Assembly: GCA_022361395.1 (NCBI GenBank)
Contig: JAKSAX010000452.1
Span: 1-53,182, forward strand
Direction: 5' to 3'
Length of the DNA stretch: 53,182 nucleotides
DNA from: Desulfobacterales bacterium
Lineage (GTDB): Bacteria > Desulfobacterota > Desulfobacteria > Desulfobacterales > Desulfobacteraceae
A program made the position numbers and the translations under genes. The first letter of the stretch is position 1. Every line of letters starts with the position of its first letter. Below the pieces are notes generated by a model. That model did not search any database, was not told the origin of the DNA, and saw only the letters and a list, made by a program, of their open reading frames with translations. Positions 32,431 through 40,691 of this stretch are shown here, in pieces.

Positions 32431-34479
32431 ATGTTTAAAAATTTAAGTCTAACGAACAAGTTAATGATCTCCATCGGCACTGTCGTGTTGATCTCATTCA
32501 TTGCCACGGTCAGCTTCATCACCCTGAACGCCACCGGTCTCTCAAAAGAGCAGGCGCTCCAGAGAATGAATGCCCTGTCCAGGGAGTATGCCAATGAAAT
32601 CAGGGTGGATATCGAAAACGCCCTTGATACGGCAAGGGCCCTGGCCTATGCCTCCCAGAACATGAAAATCAAGAACCAGCTTATAAAAAGGGAAACCCTT
32701 TTAAACATGATGGAGGGGATGCTGGAAAACAACCCCGGCTACCTCGGCATCTGGACCGTGTGGGAACCCAATGCCTTTGACGGCCTGGACAGCGAATACC
32801 AGGGTGCAACCGGGCATACGGCCCAGGGACGGTTTGTTCCCTACTGGAACCGGGTGGGGGGCGTCCACCTGGAAGCCTGCGTGGATATGACCGGCGAATG
32901 GTATACCCGGGCAAGGGATACGAAAAAGGAAGTGATCATGGATCCCTTTTCCTATGAGGTGGGCGGAAAACAGATCATGCTGGTCAGCGTCTGTGTCCCC
33001 ATTATCGTAAACGGCAGGTCCATCGGGGTCACGGGGGTTGATTTCTCCATGGACCAGATCGCGGCCCTTGTAAACGATATTACGCCCTATGGGACCGGGT
33101 ATGCGGTCCTGGCCACCGGGGGCGGTATGATTGCGGCCCACCCGGATATGGAAAAAGCAGGCAAGATGATTAAGGACAACTATCCGGATACTGTGGGCAA
33201 CGCCCTTGGTAAAAGGGAAACCACACATGTTAATTTCAACCTTGAAACCACCGGGGATGACTCTGTCCTGACCATAACCCCCTTGAAAGTGGGCACCACC
33301 GGTACGGACTGGGCCATGATTGTAAATGCACCGCTGAACAAGATGCTGGAAGGGGTAAATAAAATGCGGAACATCAGTATCCTGATCTCCGGTATTTCCC
33401 TGGGCCTTCTGGGTCTCCTTGTTTTCTTCCTCTCCCGCATGGTCATTGTCCGGCCGGTAAACAACGTGATCGCCAGCCTCACCGACATTTCCCAGGGAGA
33501 AGGCGACCTCACCAAACGCCTGGATGTCAACACCGGAGATGAACTGGGGAAGCTGGCCGGGGTATTCAACTCCTTTATCGAAAAACTGCAGCACATGATC
33601 AGGGATATATCAGGCGGGGTGGATACCCTGTCCTCATCGTCCACGGAATTGTCCTCCATCTCCGACCAGATGTCCACAGGGGCATCCCATACCTCTGACA
33701 AATCAGGATCTGTTGCAGCGGCCACAGAGGAGATGACAACGAATATGACCTCCATTTCAGCCGCCATGGAAGAGTCCAGCATTAACCTGAATACCGTGGC
33801 AAGCTCAGCCGAGGAGATGAACGCCACCATAAACGAAATCGCCCAAAGTGCAGAAAAGGCCAGGGGGATTTCGGAAAATGCCGTGTCCAAGGCAGAAACA
33901 TCCTCACAGACCATGGATGAACTCGGCGGGGCTGCCCAGGCAATCGGGAAAGTGGTTGAAACCATTACCGATATTTCAGAGCAGGTCAACCTCCTCTCCC
34001 TGAACGCAACCATTGAGGCGGCCCGGGCCGGGGAGGCGGGCAAGGGGTTTGCCGTGGTTGCCAATGAGATCAAGGATCTGGCCAAACAGACATCTGACGC
34101 CTCAATGGACATAAAAGACAAAATCAACCATATCCAGAAGAGCGCCGGGGTATCCCAGGAAGGAATGTCGGAAATCACCGGGGTCATCGGGAATGTAAAC
34201 GAAATCGTGGCCACCATCGCCACTGCGGTTGAAGAACAGTCTGCAGCCACCCGGGAGATTGCCGAAAATATCACCCAGGCCTCTTCCGGAATCCAGGAGG
34301 TCAATGAAAATGTCAGCCAGAGTTCCTCAGTGGCAGATGAGATTTCAAAGGACATCTCAGATGTGAACCAGTCCGCCGGGGATATGGCAGACAGAAGCAA
34401 CCAGGTAAAACAGAGCGCCGGCAACCTGTCCGGCCTGGCCGAAGAGCTGAACCGGATGGTGGGACAGTTTAAAATCTAA
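32431..34479 (+). CDS. Methyl-accepting chemotaxis protein with double Cache sensor
   Basis: 682 residues. Membrane helix 1 at about 10-32. Periplasmic dCache_1 domain at about 35-295 (NNPGYLGIWTVWEPNAFDG, REVIMDPF-like EVIMDPFSYEVGGKQIML, GVDFSMDQIAALVNDI, IAAHPDMEKAGK), the type that binds amino acids or other small ligands. Membrane helix 2 at about 308-330, HAMP at 330-385 and the signalling coiled coil to 682 with SEQVNLLSLNATIEAARAGE and GKGFAVVANEIKDLAKQTS. Start ATG 32431 has CCGGAGG. Upstream a TATAAT box lies at 32313-32318 without a clear -35. No C-terminal NWETF-type CheR-docking peptide is seen; it ends RMVGQFKI. Confidence 0.95.
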   Translation: MFKNLSLTNKLMISIGTVVLISFIATVSFITLNATGLSKEQALQRMNALSREYANEIRVDIENALDTARALAYASQNMKIKNQLIKRETLLNMMEGMLENNPGYLGIWTVWEPNAFDGLDSEYQGATGHTAQGRFVPYWNRVGGVHLEACVDMTGEWYTRARDTKKEVIMDPFSYEVGGKQIMLVSVCVPIIVNGRSIGVTGVDFSMDQIAALVNDITPYGTGYAVLATGGGMIAAHPDMEKAGKMIKDNYPDTVGNALGKRETTHVNFNLETTGDDSVLTITPLKVGTTGTDWAMIVNAPLNKMLEGVNKMRNISILISGISLGLLGLLVFFLSRMVIVRPVNNVIASLTDISQGEGDLTKRLDVNTGDELGKLAGVFNSFIEKLQHMIRDISGGVDTLSSSSTELSSISDQMSTGASHTSDKSGSVAAATEEMTTNMTSISAAMEESSINLNTVASSAEEMNATINEIAQSAEKARGISENAVSKAETSSQTMDELGGAAQAIGKVVETITDISEQVNLLSLNATIEAARAGEAGKGFAVVANEIKDLAKQTSDASMDIKDKINHIQKSAGVSQEGMSEITGVIGNVNEIVATIATAVEEQSAATREIAENITQASSGIQEVNENVSQSSSVADEISKDISDVNQSAGDMADRSNQVKQSAGNLSGLAEELNRMVGQFKI

Positions 34480-34507
34480 CCCGGAAAGGTATCCGGCCTC
34501 CCATTCG

Positions 34508-34542
34508 CCCCCGGAACAGTCTGTCACCGGCCTGTCCGGGGG
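34508..34542 (+). terminator. GC-rich hairpin after the dCache chemoreceptor gene
   Basis: CCCCCGGA (34508-34515) pairs with TCCGGGGG (34535-34542), with further CAG/CTG pairing inside. No T-run follows, so it may be a weak or Rho-assisted terminator. Confidence 0.4.
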
Positions 34543-34649
34543 CCTGCCCCCAGAGCCCCCGCCCGAATTCAGCCTTGTACTTCCCCGGATTTTAAGATAC
34601 ATAAACAACCTGAATTTTTTATGCTTTTCATCATAAAGGAAACAGGGCC

Positions 34650-35111
34650 ATGGGTTCGGAAAAGAAAGTCAATGTCATCCCCAGGGAAAACGCCGTATTC
34701 CGGATGGATAAAAACGGAATCTGGCACAATGAGCACGGCCGGTTCGAACACCCCAAGATAATCAGTTATTTCAACCGCTCCATCCAAAAAGACGACCAGG
34801 GATACTTCCTGAGCCAGACTCTGGATGGGATGGTGGAAAAGGTCTATTTCCCCTATGAGGACACGGCTGTTTTTGTTGTGGACATCCGGGTGGAAAAAAA
34901 CATTGACCTGATCCTGAATACCGGCACCAAATGCCCCCTTGCTCCGGATACCCTCTTTATAAAAGACGATAATCTTTATTGCCGGATCCCGGATCATCTG
35001 GTCAAATTCAACCAGCACGCCCTTGCCAAAATGGCAGTGCACCTTGATGAGACAGAGCACGGACTTGTACTCTGCCTGGGGGAGTCATCCCGGGTCATTC
35101 CTGAAAAATAA
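34650..35111 (+). CDS. DUF1285-like hypothetical protein, 153 aa
   Basis: The order IDK-like RMDKNGIWHNEHGRFEHPKI, then ISYFNRSIQKDDQGYFLSQ, then VYFPYEDTAVFVVDI recalls the DUF1285 layout (dG-x-W ... r-P-x-L-V-x-L-F ... Y-x-L ... E-k-V-x-I-x-V-e-D-a-P-F). The second half (VEKNIDLILNTGTKCPLAPD, LYCRIPDHLVKFNQHALAKM) fits the strand-rich second domain. It is cytoplasmic, and its function is unknown. Start ATG 34650 has AAAGGAAACAGGGCC upstream. Family assignment is moderate. Confidence 0.65.
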   Translation: MGSEKKVNVIPRENAVFRMDKNGIWHNEHGRFEHPKIISYFNRSIQKDDQGYFLSQTLDGMVEKVYFPYEDTAVFVVDIRVEKNIDLILNTGTKCPLAPDTLFIKDDNLYCRIPDHLVKFNQHALAKMAVHLDETEHGLVLCLGESSRVIPEK

Positions 35112-35224
35112 CAACCGGATTATCGTTACCGCAACAACCGGGCCGGGATTTTCATCATTGACAATTTCCGATCCTGGCAGATATTGGAATATTGATTGCA
35201 ACCCCGGGAACAGGAATACTGCCC

Positions 35225-36004
35225 ATGATGATGATTTATAAATATACCATACGGACCTGGCTCATCCTGAGATACTGTTTTCACTGGGTGAGCCGTACGG
35301 GATGCTTCGGCCGGAGCCAGGCCGTCCACTTTTCTCCGGGCAGGAATGAAAAAACCGGCAATACGATACGGGCAGGGCTGTTTCGCCACCATGTCAAACA
35401 ATTCCACGAATCCTCCTGTTCAGTGGCCTCTGTGGTGTCGGCTGTCAACGCACTCCTGGAAAAAACCCGGGGCCCCCAGGCAGTTCCGCTGACCCAGCGT
35501 GCCATCCTGGAAAAGGTCAGGGCAGCCCACTGGAAAGAGCGTATGGGACCAAACGGATACAAGGGCAGGCGGGGGCTTCCCCTAACGGTCCTCGGCCAGG
35601 TGGTCCGGGCAAGCCTGGACGCCTATGGATTATCCGGGGCCGGTGTGGAGGTCATCCAGGCCAGGGGAGGACGGGACAGTATCCCCGTAAAAAACAGGCT
35701 GCGCACCCTGCTCAAAGAATTTCAGGACAAGGACAACTGCCTGCTCATTGCCCATTTTGACCAGGGCAGCTTTGTCCGTGAACTTAACATTCCCCATATT
35801 TCCCCTGTGGGCGGGTTTGACCCCGAGACCTGCCAGGTAACCATCCTGGATGTGGACCCCTGTCAGCCGCGCCCCTATAAACTACCGTTCCGGACCTTTT
35901 ACAAAGGCATTTCCACCTGTTACGGCGGCGTATTCAGCCTGTTTGACTATGGACGGGGCGGGGTGGTGCTTATCCGCTTAAACCCGCCGGAAGCCCGAAC
36001 CTGA
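35225..36004 (+). CDS. Phytochelatin synthase-family (papain-like) protein
   Basis: 259 residues from the first of three consecutive ATG codons at 35225, preceded by CAGGAATACTGCCC. The catalytic Cys block is KQFHESSCSVASVVSAVNAL, the His block is NIPHISPVGGFDPETCQV and the Asp follows in TILDVDPCQPRPYKLPF. These are the Cys-His-Asp positions of phytochelatin synthase. In plants the enzyme makes metal-chelating (gamma-Glu-Cys)n-Gly from glutathione. Bacterial short forms usually only cleave glutathione (gamma-Glu-Cys hydrolysis) or act on other thiols or peptides. Residues 8-35 are hydrophobic/basic and could be a membrane anchor. It lies 114 bp after the DUF1285-like gene, possibly in the same transcript. 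Confidence 0.85.
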   Translation: MMMIYKYTIRTWLILRYCFHWVSRTGCFGRSQAVHFSPGRNEKTGNTIRAGLFRHHVKQFHESSCSVASVVSAVNALLEKTRGPQAVPLTQRAILEKVRAAHWKERMGPNGYKGRRGLPLTVLGQVVRASLDAYGLSGAGVEVIQARGGRDSIPVKNRLRTLLKEFQDKDNCLLIAHFDQGSFVRELNIPHISPVGGFDPETCQVTILDVDPCQPRPYKLPFRTFYKGISTCYGGVFSLFDYGRGGVVLIRLNPPEART

Positions 36005-36056
36005 AGCAAAAGCCTGCGGATCACAAGTTTTACAAAACTAACTTCATACGCCTTTC

Positions 36057-36074
36057 TTGACTTGATCGGGTCAA
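36057..36074. promoter_or_regulatory. TTGAC-N8-GTCAA dyad upstream of the superoxide dismutase gene
   Basis: TTGAC (36057-36061) and GTCAA (36070-36074) form a dyad that also contains TTGA-TCGGG-TCAA. The ten bases ATCGGGTCAA (36065-36074) recur inverted at 691-700. The TTGACT itself could serve as a -35 box, so an operator is not proven. Confidence 0.35.
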
Positions 36075-36180
36075 TGATTACCCTTATGTCCAACCAATGT
36101 TCAGGTGGTCTTCAACCGCCTGCAACAGAATAAATCAACCGCAGTTCTCATACTGCGTCCATATACACGGAGGTGATATC

Positions 36181-36783
36181 ATGACCCACACTTTACCATC
36201 ACTCGGATATGACTATGATGCACTGGAGCCCTTTATTGATACAAAAACCATGGAGATCCACCACACCAAACACCACCAGACCTATGTTGACAAGCTCAAC
36301 GCAGCCCTGGAAGGCCATGAGAGCCTTGCCGGGCTCACGGTGAACGAACTGATTTCCGACCTGGCCAGGGTACCGGAGGAGATCCGTACCGCGGTGAGAA
36401 ATCACGGGGGAGGCCATTCCAATCACAGCTTTTTCTGGCCCCTGCTGAAAACAGATGTCCCCCTTGGCGGCGCTATACTGGAGGCCATTGAAAGGGATTT
36501 TGGTAATTTTGAAGATTTCAAATCCGAATTCTCCACCAAGGCGGCCTTGTTGTTCGGCTCCGGGTGGACCTGGCTTACCACGGACCAGGGTAAACTTACC
36601 ATTGTGACAACCCCTAACCAGGACAGTCCTGTCAGTACAGGCAAAACCCCGGTTCTGGGCCTGGATGTATGGGAGCATGCCTATTATCTAAAATACCAGA
36701 ACCGGCGCCCGGACTACATCAATGCCTTTTTTGACATTATCAACTGGGAGAAGGTCAACAACCTGTTTCTGGCTGCATCCTGA
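36181..36783 (+). CDS. sodA: Superoxide dismutase, Mn/Fe family (Mn-type signature)
   Basis: 200 residues. Metal ligands: H28-region [18 protein letters not shown] in [13 protein letters not shown], and D and H in [19 protein letters not shown]. The [11 protein letters not shown] and NQDSPV blocks are those of Mn-type rather than Fe-type enzymes (which have NHTFYW), though cambialistic members exist. It removes superoxide in the cytoplasm, with no signal peptide from this start. Start ATG 36181 is fixed by GGAGGTGATATC just before it; an upstream in-frame ATG at 36097 has no ribosome site and would add 28 unrelated residues. It is monocistronic, with a terminator at 36832. Confidence 0.95.
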   Translation: MTHTLPSLGYDYDALEPFIDTKTMEIHHTKHHQTYVDKLNAALEGHESLAGLTVNELISDLARVPEEIRTAVRNHGGGHSNHSFFWPLLKTDVPLGGAILEAIERDFGNFEDFKSEFSTKAALLFGSGWTWLTTDQGKLTIVTTPNQDSPVSTGKTPVLGLDVWEHAYYLKYQNRRPDYINAFFDIINWEKVNNLFLAAS

Positions 36784-36831
36784 TGGCCGCGGACCTGGCT
36801 GGCCACAGCCCCGTCTCTGACCCAAACAGCT

Positions 36832-36872
36832 AAAACCCGGACAGGTGCTTTTCCTGCCCGGGTTTTCTGTTT
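36832..36872 (+). terminator. Rho-independent terminator of the superoxide dismutase gene
   Basis: AAAACCCGGACAGG pairs with CCTGCCCGGGTTTT across a TGCTTTT loop and is followed by CTGTTTC. The A-rich left side lets it act in both directions. Confidence 0.85.
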
Positions 36873-36938
36873 CATTATCCGGAAAAAAGAACCGGGGCAG
36901 ATATTGCCCCGGCCGTTGTTATTATTACCTGCGAAAAA

Positions 36939-37655
36939 TCAGCTAAGCTTTCTTCTGGCCACATTGGCAAAACCCAGAAGGCCAAAACCGAACAGAAGCA
37001 TGGTCGTGGGTTCGGGAACCGGGTTTGATGCCGTAATTTTTCCCCAGAGTTCAGTGTCATTGGTCCCCCCTTCATAGGAGGTAAAGGATGACACCAGGTC
37101 ATCTGCAGTTTCACCAAATCCCAACAACTCAAAGGTATATTGAATTCCCGCATATTCAAAAACCTGGGTCATGGAACCGTCTGAAATGCTGATGTGGTCT
37201 GCACTTTCCTCGGGATCGGATGTATTCGGCGTCTCATCTATGCCCAGGGTAAAATCAAAAACATTATCCAGGCCGTCCGGATCTGAAAAGGACATGGAGA
37301 TATCCAGGAATGCCTCTGATGCAGCGGAACCGGACCGAATCGGGTTGTTAAAGTGGCGAAGCTGCCCGATGGAGAATGCCTCACCGGAATCAAATGTCAG
37401 GGGAGACCCGTAAGAGGCAGAACCTGTGAATCCAAGCCCGCTCTGCCCGTTACCTGAGGCTGGCCGACCCCATCTGATTTGGTCTTCAAGACCGTTACCA
37501 TAATTCACAGCCACGCCATCCCTGTAATTCACATAAAGTCCGCCGGTGGCGCCTGTCCAGTCACCGTCCACTGATGACAATGTCAATGCATTGACGCTCC
37601 ATGCCGTTCCAATACATATTCCGATGACATATAAAAAAATCAATATTTTCTTCAT
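36939..37655 (-). CDS. PEP-CTERM sorting-signal protein (choice-of-anchor K-like)
   Basis: 238 residues. Signal peptide at 1-24 (KKILIFLYVIGICIGTAWS). The body contains IRWGRPASGNGQSGLGFTG, FSIGQLRHFNNPI and FLDISMSFSDPDG, the pattern of the choice-of-anchor K domain. The C-terminal sorting signal starts VPEPTTMLLFG, then a hydrophobic helix and RRKLS: the PEP-CTERM tripartite tag recognised by an exosortase (EpsH) and linked to extracellular polysaccharide/biofilm matrix. No exosortase gene is in the window. Its leader contains the large inverted repeat at 37710-37750. Confidence 0.92.
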   Translation of the reverse strand: MKKILIFLYVIGICIGTAWSVNALTLSSVDGDWTGATGGLYVNYRDGVAVNYGNGLEDQIRWGRPASGNGQSGLGFTGSASYGSPLTFDSGEAFSIGQLRHFNNPIRSGSAASEAFLDISMSFSDPDGLDNVFDFTLGIDETPNTSDPEESADHISISDGSMTQVFEYAGIQYTFELLGFGETADDLVSSFTSYEGGTNDTELWGKITASNPVPEPTTMLLFGFGLLGFANVARRKLS

Positions 37656-37709
37656 TCTGCCTTCCTTATATTTAAATTGAGAAGCCCATGTTCCATGAAC
37701 GATTTTCCC

Positions 37710-37750
37710 ATATCCGGTTGAACCGGTCCGGTTCAGCCCGAACCGGATAT
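37710..37750. repeat. Large inverted repeat upstream of the PEP-CTERM gene
   Basis: ATATCCGGTT (37710-37719) pairs perfectly with AACCGGATAT (37741-37750); inside it GAACCG/CGGTTC forms a second nested dyad. On the plus strand CTTTTTCG follows, on the minus strand GGGAAAATCG. It could be an operator, a cruciform or a transcript boundary between the divergent genes. Confidence 0.7.
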
Positions 37751-37889
37751 CTTTTTCGTCAAATTATTTGAAATTATATGAAAAATTCGTGCCAGCGAAA
37801 CCGCAGCTTAGTTTTTCTCCTTAACCCCTTAATTTACAACCCATTCTTCATGACACGTTCCGTTCACACCCGGGAAACCAATAAACGGA

Positions 37890-37923
37890 TCAGAAATATT
37901 TTCCATATATTCAGAAATATTTT
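37890..37923 (+). promoter_or_regulatory. Two TCAGAAATATTTT direct repeats, 21 bp apart
   Basis: Identical 13-mers start at 37890 and 37911, exactly two helical turns apart, as expected for a dimeric activator such as an AraC-family protein binding tandem sites. The known activator of E. coli yqhD (YqhC) is AraC-type, but no such gene is in the window, and the repeats are about 265 bases from the yqhD start. Confidence 0.4.
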
Positions 37924-38186
37924 GCCCACAGGATTCCGGCAGCCTGATTGTACCGGCATGCCGGATATCGTACCATCGGTGTTTATACCAGGGACGAACT
38001 GAAAATTTCAATAAAAAACTCATCATACGGCTTTAGGCCCCAATGGAATCTGAAACACATTTTTATCAAGTTAAGCAGGAATAGGCATGATCTGTCCAGT
38101 ATTGTGTATGGTTTTCTCCCATGGAAACCTTAACTTTGAAACCGAAACGTTCATTGGAACAAAACAACAAAACATACGGAGAAAAA

Positions 38187-39344
38187 ATGCTAAACTTTGA
38201 TTTTCACAACCCCACCCATATCGTATTCGGAAAAGACCGCTTAAACGAACTGGACAGCCTTGTACCGGAATCTGCCAGGGTTCTGATCACCTACGGCGGC
38301 GGCAGCGTCAAAAAATTCGGCACCCTTGACAAGGTTATCCAGGCTCTGCCGGGCAGAGAGGTCTTCCGGTTCGGCGGAATTGAACCCAACCCCAAATTTG
38401 AGACCCTGATGAAGGCCGTGGATGCGGTCAAGGAAAACCGCATTGATTTTTTACTGGCGGTTGGCGGGGGATCAGTCATGGACGGAACAAAATTCATCGC
38501 CCTGGCATCCGCATACGGGGGAGAGCCTGAAGAGCTGCTCTCTCACGGATTTAACCCCGTGCCGGTTGACAACGCCCTGCCCATCGGTACGGTGGTCACC
38601 CTTCCGGCAACCGGGTCGGAGATGAACTCCGGCGGCGTAATCAGCCACCAGGGAGGGAAATATCCTGTATTCAGCCCCCTGTCCTTTCCCAGGTTCTCCA
38701 TCCTGGACCCTGAACTTACCTATACCCTTCCCGTAAACCAGGTGGCCAACGGCATCGTGGATACCTTTATTCATACGGTGGAGCAATACATCACCTATCC
38801 CGTGGACGGCAGGTTTCAGGACCGGACCTCGGAAGGCATCCTCCAGACCCTTATCGAAATCGGCCCGAAAACAATTGAGGAGCCGGAGGATTACGATGCC
38901 AGGGCCAACCTGGTCTGGTGCGCCACCATGGCCCTGAACGGCCTTATCGGCGCGGGCGTGCCCCAGGACTGGGAAACCCATATGATAGGGCATGAACTCA
39001 CCGCCATGTTCGGCCTTGACCACGGTCTTACCCTGGCCCTTGTCCAACCGGCTGGCTGGAAGGTAAGACGGGAGCAGAAAAAAGAGAAACTGCTCCAGTA
39101 CGGCCGCCGGGTATGGGGAATCACAGCGGGCAGCGACGATGAGATTATTGATGCAGCCATTGCCAGAACCGAAGAATTCTTCACCGGCCTGGGCATGAAA
39201 ATACGCCTCTCTGACCACGGTATAGACGAAACCGGGATCAAAGATATTGTGGCAGCCCTTGAAAAACACGGATTGACCGCCCTGTCAGAGACACAGGACG
39301 TCACCCCCGACGTGTCGGAACGTATACTGAAAGCAGCTCTTTAA
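38187..39344 (+). CDS. yqhD: Iron-group alcohol dehydrogenase / NADPH-dependent aldehyde reductase (YqhD type)
   Basis: 385 residues, nearly the length of E. coli YqhD (387). Blocks: NPTHIVFGK, LITYGGGSVKKFG, GGIEPNPKFETLM, LLAVGGGSVMDGTKFIA (nucleotide loop), TLPATGSEMNSGGVIS, and the metal ligands in HTVEQY and MIGHELTAMFGLDHG. YqhD reduces many short-chain and toxic aldehydes with NADPH. Start ATG 38187 is chosen for ACGGAGAAAA just upstream; an earlier in-frame ATG at 38121 lacks one. It is monocistronic, followed by a 13-bp perfect hairpin. Confidence 0.95.
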   Translation: MLNFDFHNPTHIVFGKDRLNELDSLVPESARVLITYGGGSVKKFGTLDKVIQALPGREVFRFGGIEPNPKFETLMKAVDAVKENRIDFLLAVGGGSVMDGTKFIALASAYGGEPEELLSHGFNPVPVDNALPIGTVVTLPATGSEMNSGGVISHQGGKYPVFSPLSFPRFSILDPELTYTLPVNQVANGIVDTFIHTVEQYITYPVDGRFQDRTSEGILQTLIEIGPKTIEEPEDYDARANLVWCATMALNGLIGAGVPQDWETHMIGHELTAMFGLDHGLTLALVQPAGWKVRREQKKEKLLQYGRRVWGITAGSDDEIIDAAIARTEEFFTGLGMKIRLSDHGIDETGIKDIVAALEKHGLTALSETQDVTPDVSERILKAAL

Positions 39345-39350
39345 AAATAA

Positions 39351-39385
39351 CGGCAGGTTCCGGCTCCCGTTTCCGGAACCTGCCG
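39351..39385 (+). terminator. Hairpin after yqhD
   Basis: CGGCAGGTTCCGG (39351-39363) pairs perfectly with CCGGAACCTGCCG (39373-39385). No T-run follows, but strength and position six bases after the stop suggest a terminator or 3'-end stabiliser. Confidence 0.65.
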
Positions 39386-39474
39386 CCCCACAGGACAGCT
39401 GATCCCTAAGGAAATTTTGACCTTGATTTGAAATCCATCTGTGGTACTAACCTTAATATAAGGAGGATCCATAG

Positions 39475-40257
39475 ATGAAGCTGATGATCTGCGGGAAAGG
39501 CGGCAGCGGAAAAAGTACGGTATCCGCTCTTTTGGCCGGGGCCATGGCAAAACAGGGCAGAAATGTATTGCTCATGGATGCGGATGAATCCAATATAGGG
39601 CTGTACAGAATGCTCGGGGTGGACATACCCCGGCCCCTGATGGACGGGCTGGGCGGGAAAAAAGGTTTCCAGGCCCGCCAGAAATCAACAGGCATGGGCT
39701 TCGGAGGTCTCCCGCCTCTTTTTTCCGACGGAATGACTCTGGACGATCTGCCACAAAATGATCTGATAAAAACCTGTCTGGCCGAATCCGGCACCTTGAA
39801 AATCCTGGCCACCGGAAAAATTCACCACTTTGGCGAAGGGTGCGCCTGCCCAATGGGCAAGCTCTTCCGCATGTTCTTTACGGCCCTGAAATTAGACGGC
39901 CGGGATCTGGTCATTGTGGATACCGCAGCAGGGCTGGAGCATTTCGGAAGACGCCTTGACGGAGAGTGCGACCACATTCTCACCGTGGTGGAACCCTCAT
40001 ATGAATCCGTTACCATGGCCAGGCGGATGGCGCCCATTGCCGGGGAGGCAGGGCTGCCCCTGTCCGTGATTCTGAATAAAACAACCCCCGACATCCAGGC
40101 TGAAATGGCAACCGCACTGGAAGGTCTTGAGATTATCGGATGCCTGCCCCGGAATTCTTCCCTGTTTTTAAACACCCTGAAAGGCCTGGCCCTGGCCCCG
40201 GATGTCAGGGAAATGGAAGAGATCTGCCTGAGAATAGATGCACTAATGAAAAAATAA
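39475..40257 (+). CDS. CooC/AcsF-type nickel-insertion ATPase (MinD/ParA superfamily)
   Basis: 260 residues. The P-loop CGKGGSGKST (6-15) includes the signature first Lys of deviant Walker A ATPases. MDADESNIGLYRMLG (34-48) follows. The Cys pair C123-x-C125 in EGCACPMG is the CooC metal/dimer-bridging motif. IVDTAAGLEHFGRRLDG is Walker B. CooC loads nickel into carbon monoxide dehydrogenase, and AcsF does so for acetyl-CoA synthase. No CODH, acs or cooJ gene is in the window, so its client is elsewhere. Start ATG 39475 has AAGGAGG. Confidence 0.88.
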   Translation: MKLMICGKGGSGKSTVSALLAGAMAKQGRNVLLMDADESNIGLYRMLGVDIPRPLMDGLGGKKGFQARQKSTGMGFGGLPPLFSDGMTLDDLPQNDLIKTCLAESGTLKILATGKIHHFGEGCACPMGKLFRMFFTALKLDGRDLVIVDTAAGLEHFGRRLDGECDHILTVVEPSYESVTMARRMAPIAGEAGLPLSVILNKTTPDIQAEMATALEGLEIIGCLPRNSSLFLNTLKGLALAPDVREMEEICLRIDALMKK

Positions 40258-40286
40258 TCTCACTTCTATAGAAAAAACCGAGAAAA

Positions 40287-40305
40287 AATCAGGGTTTCCC
40301 TGATT
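40287..40305. terminator. Short perfect hairpin after the CooC-type gene
   Basis: AATCAGGG-TTT-CCCTGATT. The A-run lies on the left, so the T-run exists only on the minus strand; on the plus strand it is a stem-loop without T-tract, about 30 bases after the stop. Confidence 0.45.
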
Positions 40306-40384
40306 GATTTCCCTGTTTACCTTGCCTATAAACATGGGCATCAATTAACTTAGGTATTCTTGGAAATAATTCGGAGGCACTTTC

Positions 40385-40660
40385 ATGCCATTTCATTCCG
40401 GCTCAGATTCTCAGTTTCAATTCATCAGGCTCAAATTGCTGGACGGTACCCAGATAAACGGTCAGATTGACCTGAACAGGCATCCCGGTTACGACACGGT
40501 CGCAAACATAATCTCAGATTACGAGGACCCTTTTCTGACCCTTGACCAGGTAACCATTTACGGAAATGATTTCCAGACAAGGGAAAGGTATAATGTCCTG
40601 CTGATCAATAAGACGCAAATCCTCTGGATTGAACCCAAAAACAACAGGGGACAATTTTAA
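40385..40660 (+). CDS. Hypothetical 91-aa protein, DUF6812-like
   Basis: A small soluble protein: FIRLKLLDGTQINGQIDLNR, then YDTVANIISDYEDPFLTLDQ and YNVLLINKTQILWIEP. A short strand, an I-x-G-x-I turn, a V-x-x-I-I-S-D segment and a closing V-L-L-I-N-K-x-x-I-x-W-I strand recall DUF6812-like proteins, which look like Sm-fold barrels. Start ATG 40385 has CGGAGG. The function is unknown. It stands between the CooC-type gene and the penicillin-acylase-family gene. Confidence 0.65.
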   Translation: MPFHSGSDSQFQFIRLKLLDGTQINGQIDLNRHPGYDTVANIISDYEDPFLTLDQVTIYGNDFQTRERYNVLLINKTQILWIEPKNNRGQF

Positions 40661-40691
40661 GCGGGATCTCCTCCGGGGAAGGGCGTACTCC

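Larger units (their letters stand above)
37656..38186. other. Divergent intergenic region, 531 bp, rich in repeats
   Basis: No supported gene on either strand. It contains a long inverted repeat (37710-37750), two 13-bp direct repeats 21 bp apart (37890-37923) and a perfect 12-bp palindrome CCGGCATGCCGG near 37953. It must hold the promoters of the PEP-CTERM gene (minus) and yqhD (plus). Confidence 0.5.

Noticed and set aside
33180..34424. 414-codon minus-strand frame opposite the dCache chemoreceptor
   Set aside because: Composition (Ser/Ile/Pro-rich) is the typical antisense image of a chemoreceptor coiled coil; the same occurs at 12190-13029.
37778..38002. 74-codon plus-strand frame in the yqhD upstream region
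   Set aside because: No ribosome site; the region is better explained by repeats and promoters.
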